DNA of 64,000 bases, taken from NCBI RefSeq assembly GCF_014205275.1, contig NZ_JACHND010000001.1:6324001-6388000 (forward strand). The letters run 5' to 3'. Shown here piece by piece: positions 28,840 through 36,989 of this stretch. The stretch is from Sphaerisporangium siamense (lineage in GTDB: Bacteria; Actinomycetota; Actinomycetes; Streptosporangiales; Streptosporangiaceae). Below the pieces are notes generated by a model. The model had not been told where the DNA came from. It did not search any database and saw only the letters and a program-made list of their open reading frames with translations. Numbering within the stretch: position 1 is the first letter of the stretch; each line of letters opens with the position of its first letter. The translations under genes were made by a program, and so were the position numbers.

Positions 28840-29625
28840 GTGAAAGGCCGGGATCGACGAGACGGCGGCGTGGAGGGCGGGACCGGCACGCCCATCGCGG
28901 CGGAGGTCGGTCTCGGTGTCGCGTTCGCCGGGCTGCTGGCGTTCTGGGCTTATCGGGTCGCTGACAGCTGGGGCGGCGGGTACTGGCCGTTCGGGTGCGT
29001 GGCCGGGGCGGTCGTGTGCGGGCTCGCGCTGGTGCGGCGGCGCGGCCGGGCGCGGGCGGCGGTCGCCGGGCTGGCGGTCGCGGCGACCGCGGTTCTGATC
29101 TCCTGGTCCGCCGGCTTGCCGTCCGAGCCGGGCCCGGCCATGGCGCTGGCGCTGTCCGTGCTGGTCGCGTCGGCGGTCGGCACGCTCCCGGTACTGACCG
29201 CCTGCGCCGTCGCGGCCGGCGGGCTGGCGGTGGCCGCGTCCGGCCTGCTCACCGCCCATCCGTCCGCCTCTCCCCTTCCACCCGTGACGGTGCTGAACGG
29301 CGGCGCGTGGCTCGCCGGGGTCGCGCTCGGCCTGTGCTCACGGCTGCCGGCCGCCCGCCGCCGGGCCGTCGCTCAGGAGGTGCGCCGCCACGAGCGCCTC
29401 CGGGTCGCCAGGGAGCTGCACGACGTCGCCGGCCACCACATCACGGGCATCGTGCTCCAAGCCCAGGCCGCCCGCATCCTCGCCCGCAAGCGGCCCGACG
29501 AGCTGAGCGGCTCCCTGTCCGGCATCGAGACCGCCGGCTCCGACGCCCTGGCCGCCACCGACCGCCTCGTCGGCCTGCTCCGCGACGACGCCCCACCCGC
29601 GCCGCCGCGTGCGAGCCGCCGGTGA
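28840..29625 (+). CDS. NarL-type sensor histidine kinase lacking the ATPase domain
   Basis: A 261-residue protein. About five hydrophobic segments (residues 15-155) are followed by a HisKA_3 dimerisation domain with the phospho-acceptor motif RVARELHDVAGHHITGIVLQ. It ends about 65 residues later, at LVGLLRDDAPPAPPRASRR. The roughly 110-residue HATPase domain that should follow is completely missing, so it cannot phosphorylate itself. Its stop overlaps the start of the response regulator as GTGA, so the missing part is not simply misframed downstream. An internal deletion seems most likely. Confidence 0.75.
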   Translation: MKGRDRRDGGVEGGTGTPIAAEVGLGVAFAGLLAFWAYRVADSWGGGYWPFGCVAGAVVCGLALVRRRGRARAAVAGLAVAATAVLISWSAGLPSEPGPAMALALSVLVASAVGTLPVLTACAVAAGGLAVAASGLLTAHPSASPLPPVTVLNGGAWLAGVALGLCSRLPAARRRAVAQEVRRHERLRVARELHDVAGHHITGIVLQAQAARILARKRPDELSGSLSGIETAGSDALAATDRLVGLLRDDAPPAPPRASRR

Positions 29626-31151
29626 CGATCGGCGTCCTGCTGGCCGACGACCAGGCGATGGTGCGGGCGAGCCTGCGGGTCATCCTGGAGGACGAGCCCG
29701 GTATCGAGATCGTCGCCGAGGCGGCCGACGGCGCCGAGGCGGTCGCCCTGGCCCGGCGGCTGCGCCCGGATGTGTGCCTGGTCGACGTCCAGATGCCCGG
29801 CCTCGACGGCATCGAGGTCACCCGCGCCCTGGCCGGGCCCGGCGTGCCCGGCCCGCTGCGGGTGGTCGTGGTCACCACGTTCGACCTCGACGAGTACGTC
29901 TACGGCGCGCTCCGCGGCGGCGCCGTCGGTTTCGTGCTCAAGGACGCGGGACCGGACCTGCTGGTGCGGGCCGTGCGGGCGGCGCACGCCGGGGACGCAC
30001 TCATCTCCCCGTCGGTCACCGTGCGGCTGCTGCGCCACATGACGTCCTCCGGCGCCCAGGCCGCCCGCCGGCCCGCGCAGCCGCTGTCGGAACGGGAGGT
30101 CGAGGTCGTCCGCGCGATGGCCGAAGGCCGCACCAACCAGGAGATCGCCGCCGACCTGTTCATCTCGCTCAGCACGGTCAAAGGCCACGTCTCCACCGTC
30201 CTCACCAAACTCGGCGTCCGCAACCGCGTCGAAATCGTCTCCTGGGCCTGGGAGACCGGCCTGATGACACCTGGAGCGCCTTCCCGCCCGAGTAACGCTG
30301 TCCGGTCAAGGGCGGTAGGCGGCCGTCGCGATCTGGACGAACGAGCGAATGAGCGGGTTCACATCGCCCGCCTTCCACGCCACCACCACGCGGCTCGGCG
30401 CCATGTCGGCCAGCGGCACCACGATCAGTTCCTCGGGCGGTTCGTGGCCGAGCGGGCTCATGCCGACCGTGCCGTTCCAGAGCACCGCCTGCAGGCACTC
30501 CTGGACGGCGCGCACCACCGGACCCTCGCGGGGCTCGCCGCCGTTCCAGTACGACCGCCAGAGCGGGTCGGTGCCGCCCGGGAACTGGAACCAGCGCCGT
30601 CCGGCGAGGTCGGCCAGCCTCAGACGGTCGCGGCGGGCGAGCGGGTCGTCGGCGCGCAGCACCGCGCCCACCGGGTCGGCGCGCAGCTCGCGCACCGTCA
30701 GACCGGTCTCCTCGAACGGCCCGCGGGTCAGGGCGACGTCGACGAGCCCGGCGCGCAGCCCGCAGGTCGGATCGGTCAGGTCGGTCTCGCGGACGCGGAC
30801 CTCGACGCCCGGATGCCGCCGGCGGTACGCGGCGGCCAGCCGCATGGCACCCGGGTCGGAGCCGTCGCCGAGGATGCCGACGGTGATGGTCGCCGCGCCG
30901 GCCGCCACCGCCACCCGCACGCGTATCCGATCCGCCCGGTCGAGCAGGGTGCGGGCCTCGTCCAGCAGCACCGTCCCGGCCGGGGTGAGCGTGACGCCCG
31001 CGGCGGAGCGGTGCAGCAGGACGGCGCCGACATCGGCCTCCAGCCGCCTGATCGCCCGGCTCAGCGGCGGCTGGCTCATGTACAGCCGGGCGGCGGCCCG
31101 TCCGAAGTGGAGTTCCTCTGCGACGGCCACGAAATAGCGCAGCGTGCGTAG
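29622..31151 (+). CDS. NarL/LuxR-type response regulator with read-through 3' end
   Basis: Residues 1-215 are a complete NarL-family regulator: LLADDQAMVRASL, acceptor Asp in CLVDVQMPGLDGIEVT, VVTTFD, FVLKDAG, then a LuxR helix-turn-helix (LSEREVEVVRAMAEGRTNQE, FISLSTVKGHVSTVLTKLGV). It should end near 30290. Instead the frame stays open for about 290 further codons, running antisense through the whole LysR gene at 30306-31157, and gives an Arg/His-rich sequence of no known kind. A TAA at 30293-30295 lies in a neighbouring frame, so a single-base indel near 30265-30290 could have removed the real stop. The regulator domain is probably the only meaningful part. Confidence 0.7.
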   Translation: MTIGVLLADDQAMVRASLRVILEDEPGIEIVAEAADGAEAVALARRLRPDVCLVDVQMPGLDGIEVTRALAGPGVPGPLRVVVVTTFDLDEYVYGALRGGAVGFVLKDAGPDLLVRAVRAAHAGDALISPSVTVRLLRHMTSSGAQAARRPAQPLSEREVEVVRAMAEGRTNQEIAADLFISLSTVKGHVSTVLTKLGVRNRVEIVSWAWETGLMTPGAPSRPSNAVRSRAVGGRRDLDERANERVHIARLPRHHHAARRHVGQRHHDQFLGRFVAERAHADRAVPEHRLQALLDGAHHRTLAGLAAVPVRPPERVGAARELEPAPSGEVGQPQTVAAGERVVGAQHRAHRVGAQLAHRQTGLLERPAGQGDVDEPGAQPAGRIGQVGLADADLDARMPPAVRGGQPHGTRVGAVAEDADGDGRRAGRHRHPHAYPIRPVEQGAGLVQQHRPGRGERDARGGAVQQDGADIGLQPPDRPAQRRLAHVQPGGGPSEVEFLCDGHEIAQRA

Positions 31152-31157
31152 CTCCAT
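30306..31157 (-). CDS. LysR-family transcriptional regulator
   Basis: A 283-residue LysR protein. The N-terminal helix-turn-helix reads LRYFVAVAEELHFGRAAARL and QPPLSRAIRRLEADVG. The effector domain starts near residue 90 (TITVGILGDGSDPGAMRLAA). It is divergent from the MBL-fold gene at 31240, with a dyad between them, and probably regulates it. The read-through part of the upstream response regulator frame lies antisense to it; codon pattern and family match leave no doubt that this is the true gene. Confidence 0.93.
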   Translation of the reverse strand: MELRTLRYFVAVAEELHFGRAAARLYMSQPPLSRAIRRLEADVGAVLLHRSAAGVTLTPAGTVLLDEARTLLDRADRIRVRVAVAAGAATITVGILGDGSDPGAMRLAAAYRRRHPGVEVRVRETDLTDPTCGLRAGLVDVALTRGPFEETGLTVRELRADPVGAVLRADDPLARRDRLRLADLAGRRWFQFPGGTDPLWRSYWNGGEPREGPVVRAVQECLQAVLWNGTVGMSPLGHEPPEELIVVPLADMAPSRVVVAWKAGDVNPLIRSFVQIATAAYRP

Positions 31158-31167
31158 GACCGGCGAC

Positions 31168-31184
31168 GATACCCGTACGGTATC
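31168..31184. promoter_or_regulatory. Candidate LysR operator
   Basis: The 17-base GATACCCGTACGGTATC is an almost perfect inverted repeat between the divergent LysR and MBL-fold genes, 11 bases before the LysR start. Position and symmetry suggest autoregulation and control of the MBL-fold gene. Confidence 0.45.
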
Positions 31185-31239
31185 GGCACCACCTAACAGG
31201 ACTTGGACGGCCCCGCCGCCCGGGCGGTCGAATCAGAGC

Positions 31240-32178
31240 ATGACCCCCGAACCGACGACCGACGAACCAACGGCGGAGACGCCGATGACGGACATACCTC
31301 TGCCCGATCCCGCCGTGCGGGTCGCCGGCGCGCAGGAGATCGCCCCCGACCTGCTCGTGATCCCGAACCACCGGGCCGGGCTGGTTCCCAACATCGGCGT
31401 CGTCGGCGGTACGAAGGCCGTCCTGGTCGTCGAGACGGGTATCGGCGTCGCCAACGCCGAGCAGGTCCTCGCCTTCGCCGCCGAGGTCGCGAAGGGCCGC
31501 CGCCTGTATCTGACCACGACGCACTTCCACCCCGAACACGCCGGCGGCGCCCAGGTCTTCGCGGGCGAGGCCACGTACCTGGTCAACCGCGCCCAGGCGG
31601 ACGACCTGAGGACGAAGGGGCCGGGCTACCTGGAGATGTTCCGTGGGTTCGGCGGGGCGATCGCCCGTCGCCTCGACGGCGTCCACGTGCCCACCCCTGA
31701 TGTGGTCTACGACGACGGGTACGACCTGGAGCTCGGCGGCCGGACCGTTCGGCTGCGGCCCACCGGCCGGGGCCACACGAAGGGCGACCAGGTGATCGAG
31801 GTCCCGGACGCCGGCGTGCTGTTCACCGGCGACCTCGCCGAGACCGGCCAGTTCGCCATCTTCCCGTGGTTCCCGCCGCACGACACGGACGTCTCCGGCG
31901 TGCGCTGGCTCGCGGTGATGGACCGCCTGGCCGCCACCGGTCCCCGCGTGGTGGTCCCCGGCCACGGTGACATCGGCGGCCGGGAGATCCTCACCACCGT
32001 CCGCGACTACCTGCGCGAACTCCGCGACGAAACCTGGCTCCGCCGCGCCTCCGCGATGCCCGGCCCCGAGATCCTCACCGAGGTCCGCGCCCTGCTCCTG
32101 GAACGCCACCCCACCTGGACCGGCCGCGAATGGATAGCCCCAGGCATCACCTGCCTGTGCACCGAACAGCCCACCTGA
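31240..32178 (+). CDS. Metallo-beta-lactamase-fold hydrolase
   Basis: A 312-residue MBL-fold protein. Metal-binding motifs are TTTHFHPEHAGG (HxHxEH form), FTGDLAETGQF with the bridging Asp, and VVPGHGDIGG with the last His. The domain is shaped like the quinoprotein-relay/glyoxalase-like MBL group; its substrate is unknown. GHTKGDQVIEV follows an RPTGRG block. The start is either ATG 31240 or ATG 31285, the latter having the better Shine-Dalgarno (GGAG). A divergent LysR regulator is the likely controller. Confidence 0.85.
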   Translation: MTPEPTTDEPTAETPMTDIPLPDPAVRVAGAQEIAPDLLVIPNHRAGLVPNIGVVGGTKAVLVVETGIGVANAEQVLAFAAEVAKGRRLYLTTTHFHPEHAGGAQVFAGEATYLVNRAQADDLRTKGPGYLEMFRGFGGAIARRLDGVHVPTPDVVYDDGYDLELGGRTVRLRPTGRGHTKGDQVIEVPDAGVLFTGDLAETGQFAIFPWFPPHDTDVSGVRWLAVMDRLAATGPRVVVPGHGDIGGREILTTVRDYLRELRDETWLRRASAMPGPEILTEVRALLLERHPTWTGREWIAPGITCLCTEQPT

Positions 32179-32201
32179 CCCCCGCCCTGGTCCGGCCTGG
32201 A

Positions 32202-32295
32202 GCCGCCCCCACGAAACGGTCCTCGCCTCCGGCTCGGGCCGTGCTTCCCAGGGAGGGCTACCGCCCCCCTTCCCCCCCGGACGAGGGGCCGCCCC
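32202..32295 (+). repeat. Dispersed non-coding repeat, copy A
   Basis: About 94 bases, beginning GCCGCCCCC and including GAAACGGTCCTCGCCTCCGG and GGGCTACCGCCCCCCTTC. A copy in the opposite direction lies at 33325-33410. By eye about three quarters of the bases match, with several small indels. Both are outside genes and bracket the polysaccharide deacetylase gene. Confidence 0.8.
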
Positions 32296-32447
32296 GCCGA
32301 CTCGTTCAGCAGGCCGAGCTCCTGGCCTGGTTGAAAACCGCCTGACCCCGGGCACCCGCTGGACCCACGCGAATCGAGATGAACCGATCACTGGACGGAC
32401 CCGACTTATATATGGACAGGCCAGTTGGTCGAGGCCAATATGGCACC

Positions 32448-33155
32448 ATGCCAAGATCAAAGCTGTGCTGCGCCTTACGCGCCGCACTGGCCGCCCTCAT
32501 CCCGGTAGCGCTCATCGGCGCGCTGACCGGCCCCGCGCACGCGTCGGTCTCTCAGTCGTCGGCCGCCTGGCCCGAGCCCGTTCCGGTCGTCTCCCACATT
32601 GAGACCACCGACCCGGTCGTGTTCGTCACCATCGACGACGGCTGGAACCACGATCCGGCCGCCGCGAAGCTGCTCCTCGACCGCCGGGTGCCCGCCTCGC
32701 TGTTTCTGCTGCCGGGTGCGTACTCCTACGATGACGTCTACTTCCGCACCCTGCTCAACCATGGACCTGTCCGAGTCGAGAATCACAGCGTCAACCACCC
32801 CGACCTGTCCACGCTCGACGCCGCCGGGCAGCGGGCGGAGATCTGCGGGGCACGCGACCAGCATCTCGCCAAGTTCGGCGACAGCCCGCGCCTGCTGCGT
32901 CCCCCGTACGGGGCGTACTCGGAGACCACCCGGACCGCCGCTCGCGCCTGCGGCGCGGAAGCCCTGGTCATGTGGACGTACGACTTCACCACCTGGGGAA
33001 CGGACCCCGTTCCGGTTCCCCGCCTGAAGGCCGGCGACATCATCCTGCTGCACTTCAACGGGACCGTGGCGGAGGACCTGCGAAGGGTCCTGGACGCGGC
33101 GAACGCGGCCGGGCTGAAGCCCGCCCCACTGCGGGAGTACATCGGCAGACGGTGA
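32448..33155 (+). CDS. Secreted polysaccharide deacetylase (CE4/NodB-like)
   Basis: A 235-residue secreted enzyme. A signal peptide occupies residues 1-34 (CCALRAALAALIPVALIGAL, then cleavage near AHA-S). The NodB domain has VTIDDGWNHD with the base/metal Asp pair, ENHSVNHPDLS (metal-binding HxxxH), LRPPYGAYS and ILLHFNG near the end. Likely target: N-acetyl groups of peptidoglycan or another wall glycan. The ATG at 32448 starts a proper signal peptide; the frame is open further upstream. It stands alone between two inverted repeats. Confidence 0.88.
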   Translation: MPRSKLCCALRAALAALIPVALIGALTGPAHASVSQSSAAWPEPVPVVSHIETTDPVVFVTIDDGWNHDPAAAKLLLDRRVPASLFLLPGAYSYDDVYFRTLLNHGPVRVENHSVNHPDLSTLDAAGQRAEICGARDQHLAKFGDSPRLLRPPYGAYSETTRTAARACGAEALVMWTYDFTTWGTDPVPVPRLKAGDIILLHFNGTVAEDLRRVLDAANAAGLKPAPLREYIGRR

Positions 33156-33324
33156 TGCCGGCATGGAGGGTGAGTTCCGCAGCGAACCCGGCGGCGCCCT
33201 CGTGTACCGGGCTGTGGCGAGAAGCCGGCCCGAGATCGGCGGCAGTCACCTTGACCATGGCACGTACGACCGGTTCGCCCTCGCGGCTCATCGTCTCGCG
33301 CTGACCCCGGCCTCGGGAGCACGA

Positions 33325-33410
33325 GGGCGGGCCCTCGTTCGGGGGGCGAAGGGGGGGCGGTAGCCCCCGGGGAAACACAGCCAGAGGCGAGGACCGTTTC
33401 CGGGGGCGGC
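33325..33410 (-). repeat. Dispersed non-coding repeat, copy B (inverted)
   Basis: Read on the minus strand this matches copy A at 32202-32295: GCCGCCCCC, then GAAACGGTCCTCGCCTC, then GGGCTACCGCCCCCC and GAACGAGGGCC. Distance between copies is about 1.0 kb. No reading frame of the region 33156-33436 looks like a real gene. Confidence 0.8.
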
Positions 33411-33436
33411 GCCGGCTTCCCTACCGCCGTGGGAGT

Positions 33437-34453
33437 TCAGCGGGGGGCGGGGGCGGTGGAGCGGCGGACTATCAGTTCGGGTTGGAAGATGAGTTCCAGG
33501 TTTTTGGGTGGGGCGCCGGCTATGCCCTCTAGCAATGTTTGGACGGCGGCGACGGCCATGGGGCCGATGGGCTTGCGGATGGTGGTCAACGGTGGGTCGG
33601 TGAAGGGGATCAGGGGGCTGTCGTCGAAGCCGACGACCGAGACGTCGCCGGGTACGGACAGGCCGCGGTCGCGGGCCGCGCGGATCGCGCCGAGGGCCAT
33701 GAGGTCGCTGGCGCACACGATGGCGGTGCAGCCGTCGTCGATCAGGGCGGACGCGGCGGCCTGCCCGCCTTCGACGGAGAACAGGGAGTGCCGGACGAAC
33801 GGCTCGCAGTCGGCGACGCCGAGCAGGTCGGCCATGACCCTGGCGAAGCCCTCGATCTTCCGGATGACGGGCACGAAACGCCGCTGACCTACGGCGAGGC
33901 CGATGCGCTCGTGGCCGAGGTCGACCAGGTGGCGGACGGCGAGGCGGGCCGCGAGCCGGTCGTCGGGCGAGATGAACGGCGCCTCGATGTGCTCGCTGTA
34001 GCCGTCGATGAGGACGATGGGCAGCCCGCGGTCGGTGAGCCGGGTGTAACGGTCCATCCGGGAGGTGGTGTCGGCGTGCAGGCCGGAGACGAAGACGATG
34101 CCACTGACGTCGCGTTCGAGCAGCAGCTCGGTGAACTCGTCCTCGGGGGCGCCGCCGGGGCTCTGGGTGCACAGCACGGGGGTGTAGCCGTGCTGGGTGA
34201 GCGACCGCTCGATGGCCTGGGCGAACGCGGGGAAGATGGGGTTGTCCAGCTCGGGGGTGACCAGGCCGACGAGGCCGTTGCTGCGCTGGCGCAGGCGCTG
34301 CGGGCGTTCGTACCCCATCAGGTCCAGCGCGGTGAGGACGAGCCGGCGGGTGTTCGCCGACACCCCGGACCTGCCGTTCAACACCCGGCTGACGGTGGCC
34401 TCGCTGACGCCCGCCTGGGCCGCGATGTCGGCGAGCCGGGCATTACCGTTCAT
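33437..34453 (-). CDS. LacI-family regulator of the alpha-glucoside cluster
   Basis: A 338-residue LacI-type repressor. The helix-turn-helix lies at residues 4-25 (ARLADIAAQAGVSEATVSRV), then the hinge and sugar-binding domain (GLVTPELDNPIFPAFAQAIE, VVGFDDSPLIPFTDPPLTTI). It is the last gene of the alpha-glucosidase/permease cluster on the same strand, so a maltose- or alpha-glucoside-responsive repressor (MalR-like) is likely. The ATG at 34453 sits within the palindrome CGTTCATGAACG; an ATG at 34471 would overlap the glucosidase gene by a few codons. Confidence 0.9.
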   Translation of the reverse strand: MNGNARLADIAAQAGVSEATVSRVLNGRSGVSANTRRLVLTALDLMGYERPQRLRQRSNGLVGLVTPELDNPIFPAFAQAIERSLTQHGYTPVLCTQSPGGAPEDEFTELLLERDVSGIVFVSGLHADTTSRMDRYTRLTDRGLPIVLIDGYSEHIEAPFISPDDRLAARLAVRHLVDLGHERIGLAVGQRRFVPVIRKIEGFARVMADLLGVADCEPFVRHSLFSVEGGQAAASALIDDGCTAIVCASDLMALGAIRAARDRGLSVPGDVSVVGFDDSPLIPFTDPPLTTIRKPIGPMAVAAVQTLLEGIAGAPPKNLELIFQPELIVRRSTAPAPR

Positions 34454-34458
34454 GAACG
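34447..34458. promoter_or_regulatory. Palindrome across the LacI start codon
   Basis: The 12-base perfect palindrome CGTTCATGAACG contains the start codon of the LacI-type regulator. LacI proteins bind such central-CG/AT dyads, so it could be an autoregulatory operator. Chance occurrence cannot be excluded. Confidence 0.3.
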
Positions 34459-34463
34459 TTACT

Positions 34464-36092
34464 TTACGCATCGCCGGGCGCCCACCACGCGCAGGAGTCG
34501 GGCGGCAGCCGGACGACGCCGCCTTCCTCCATGGGCGCGGTGGCGAGCAGAAGCCGGCCGGGGCGGGGCAGCGCGACGGGGGCGGGGCCGGTGTTGACGG
34601 TGCACAGGAAGCCGTCGCCCCGGGAGAAGACCAGGGTGCCAGGGGGCGAGGCGTGCCAGGTGAGATGGCCGTCCCCGAGGGCGGGGTGCTCGCGCCGCAG
34701 CCGCAGGGCGGCCCGGTACAGCGACAGGGTGGAGCCGGGGTCGGCGAGCTGGGACTCGACGGTGAGGGGGCCCCAGGTGGCGGGGACGGGCAGCCAGGTG
34801 ACGGTGATGCCGGGCGGGCTGAACCCGAACGGCGGCTCGGCGTGGGCCCAGGGCATGGGGACGCGGCAGCCGTCGCGGCCGTCGCCGGGGGCGCGCAGCC
34901 GCTGCGGGTCCTGGCAGACCTCCTCGGGCAGGTCGAGCACCTCGGGGAGGCCGAGCTCCTCGCCCTGGTAGAGGTAGGCGGAGCCGGGCAGGGCGAGCAT
35001 CAGCAGCGCCGCCGCGCGTGCCCTGCGCAGGCCGAGGTCGCCGTCCCCGTAGCGGGTGACGTGCCGCTTGACGTCGTGGTTGGACAGCACCCACGTGCTC
35101 GGCGCGCCGACGAGGGCGGCGCCGGCCAGCGACTCGTCGATGACGGCGCGCAGCGCCGCCGCGTCCCACGGGGTCTTCAGGTAGTGGAAGTTGAACGCCT
35201 GGTGCAGCTCGTCGGGCCGGACGTAGAGGGCGAGGCGCTCCTGGGTGGGCGCCCACGCCTCGGCGACGCCGATGCGCTCCCCGTCGTAGGAGTCGAGGAG
35301 GCGGCGCCAGCGGCGGTGGATCTCGTGGACGCCGTCCTGGTCGAAGTAGGGCAGCACGGCGGTGCCGAGCATCTCGGTCTGCCCGGTCACGCCGATGTCG
35401 GGCAGCCCAGGGGCCTTGACCATGCCGTGGGCGACGTCGACGCGGAAGCCGTCCACGCCGAGGTCCAGCCAGAAGCGCATGATCGCCTCGAACTCGGCGT
35501 GGACCTCGGGGTGGTCCCAGTTGAGGTCGGGCTGTTCGGCGGCGAACAGGTGCAGGTACCACTCGCCGTCGGGCAGCCGCGTCCAGGCGGGTCCGCCGAA
35601 GACCGACTCCCAGTCGTTGGGCGGCAGCTCCCCGTCCCGGCCGCGGCCGGGACGGAAGACGTAACGGTCCCGCGCGGGGGCGCCGGGGCCGGCCCGGAGC
35701 GCCTCCTGGAACCAGGCGTGCCGGTCGGAGGTGTGGTTGGGCACGACGTCGAGGATGATCCGCAGGCCGTGCCGGTGGGCGTCCTCGATGAGGGCGCGGG
35801 CGTCGGCGAGCGTGCCGAAGACCGGGTCGACGTCGCGGTAGTCGGCGACGTCGTACCCGAAGTCGGCCATCGGCGAGGTGTAGAACGGCGTGAGCCAGAC
35901 GGCGTCCACGCCGAGCCCGGCCAGGTAGCCGAGCCGGCCGCGCACCCCGAGCAGGTCGCCGATCCCGTCGCCGTCGCCGTCGGCGAAGCTGCGGACGTAG
36001 ACCTGGTAGATCACCGCGTCGCGCCACCAGCGGGTGGCCGCGCGGGCCTCGCGGACCGCTCCGGTCAGGGCGTCGGTCGCGGCGTCGGTCAT
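34464..36092 (-). CDS. aglA: GH13 alpha-glucosidase
   Basis: A 542-residue glycoside hydrolase family 13 enzyme that releases glucose from short alpha-glucosides. Visible are VYVRSFADGDGDGIGDL (typical oligo-1,6/alpha-1,4-glucosidase opening), DVVPNHTSD, the nucleophile Asp in GFRVDVAHG, the acid/base Glu in IGVAEAWAP and the transition-state Asp in LSNHDVKRH. There is no signal peptide, so it acts on imported sugar in the cytoplasm, matching the neighbouring ABC importer genes. The symbol reflects the usual cluster order and is tentative. The ATG is at 36092. Confidence 0.92.
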   Translation of the reverse strand: MTDAATDALTGAVREARAATRWWRDAVIYQVYVRSFADGDGDGIGDLLGVRGRLGYLAGLGVDAVWLTPFYTSPMADFGYDVADYRDVDPVFGTLADARALIEDAHRHGLRIILDVVPNHTSDRHAWFQEALRAGPGAPARDRYVFRPGRGRDGELPPNDWESVFGGPAWTRLPDGEWYLHLFAAEQPDLNWDHPEVHAEFEAIMRFWLDLGVDGFRVDVAHGMVKAPGLPDIGVTGQTEMLGTAVLPYFDQDGVHEIHRRWRRLLDSYDGERIGVAEAWAPTQERLALYVRPDELHQAFNFHYLKTPWDAAALRAVIDESLAGAALVGAPSTWVLSNHDVKRHVTRYGDGDLGLRRARAAALLMLALPGSAYLYQGEELGLPEVLDLPEEVCQDPQRLRAPGDGRDGCRVPMPWAHAEPPFGFSPPGITVTWLPVPATWGPLTVESQLADPGSTLSLYRAALRLRREHPALGDGHLTWHASPPGTLVFSRGDGFLCTVNTGPAPVALPRPGRLLLATAPMEEGGVVRLPPDSCAWWAPGDA

Positions 36093-36140
36093 GGGATCCC
36101 CCGATCGGCGGGTACGGCTGGGACGGTCACCACCGGCGTA

Positions 36141-36989
36141 TCACGCCTTGGTGGCGCCGGCGGTGAGGCCGGTGACGAGGTGGCGTTGCACGAGGAGGAA
36201 CACCACGGCGGCGGGCACGGCGATCAGCACCGAGGACGCGGTGAGCAGACCCCACTCGGCCTTGTGCTGGCCGACGAACTGCCCGAGCCCGACGGCGAGA
36301 GTGTACTTGTCGTCGCCGGTCATGAACGCGGTCGCGTACGCCACCTCCGCCCACGCGGTGATGAAGGAGTAGAACGCGGCGACGGCGAGGCCGGGCTTGG
36401 ACAGCGGCAGGATCAGCCGCCAGAACGTGCCGAACGGCGTGAGCCCGTCCACCCGCCCCGCCTCGTCGATCTCGACGGGGACGGTGTCGAAGTAGCCCTT
36501 CATCATCCACGCGCAGAAGGGGACGGTGGTGGTGAGGTAGGCGATGACCAGCCCGGGGAACTGGTTGATCAGCCCGAGCGCGGCCAGCAGGTTGTAGATC
36601 GGCACGATCAGGGTGGCCACGGGGAACATCTGCGTGACCAGCAGCATCCACATGATCGAGCGGAAGCCGGGGAAGCGGAAGCGGCTGACGGCGTACCCGG
36701 TGGTGGCCGCGAGCAGCACGCCGAGCACGGTGGTCAGCGCCGCGACGAACAGCGAGTTGACCAGCCAGCGCGGGAAGGCGGTGTCGCCGAGCACCTGGGC
36801 GTAGTTGGCCAGGGTGGGGTCGCGGAACAGTTCCACCCGGCTGGACTGCCAGGCGTCGCGCGGCTTGAGGGAGGTCAGCACGAGCCAGGCGACGGGGAAG
36901 ACCGCCACGACGCTCGCCACGACCAGCGTGGCGTGCAGGGCCAGAGACGCGCCGAGCCTCCGCGCGCCCCGGCGACCCACCGCGCTCAC
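36141..36989 (-). CDS. malG: Carbohydrate ABC transporter permease, MalG type
   Basis: A 282-residue permease with six helices. The conserved cytoplasmic coupling motif reads EIDEAGRVDGLTPFGTFWRL, which has the EAA-motif Glu-Ala-Ala-x3-Gly pattern for contact with the ATPase. The N-terminus has the MalG-type SLKPRDAWQSS before an extracytoplasmic loop. The start GTG (36989) overlaps the stop of the MalF gene as GTGA. Sugar specificity is inferred from the neighbouring alpha-glucosidase. Confidence 0.92.
   Translation of the reverse strand: MSAVGRRGARRLGASLALHATLVVASVVAVFPVAWLVLTSLKPRDAWQSSRVELFRDPTLANYAQVLGDTAFPRWLVNSLFVAALTTVLGVLLAATTGYAVSRFRFPGFRSIMWMLLVTQMFPVATLIVPIYNLLAALGLINQFPGLVIAYLTTTVPFCAWMMKGYFDTVPVEIDEAGRVDGLTPFGTFWRLILPLSKPGLAVAAFYSFITAWAEVAYATAFMTGDDKYTLAVGLGQFVGQHKAEWGLLTASSVLIAVPAAVVFLLVQRHLVTGLTAGATKA

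Noticed and set aside
33163-33363. 66-codon frame after the deacetylase gene, and an antisense frame at 33055-33378
   Set aside because: No family resemblance; part overlaps the dispersed repeat and part the deacetylase gene.
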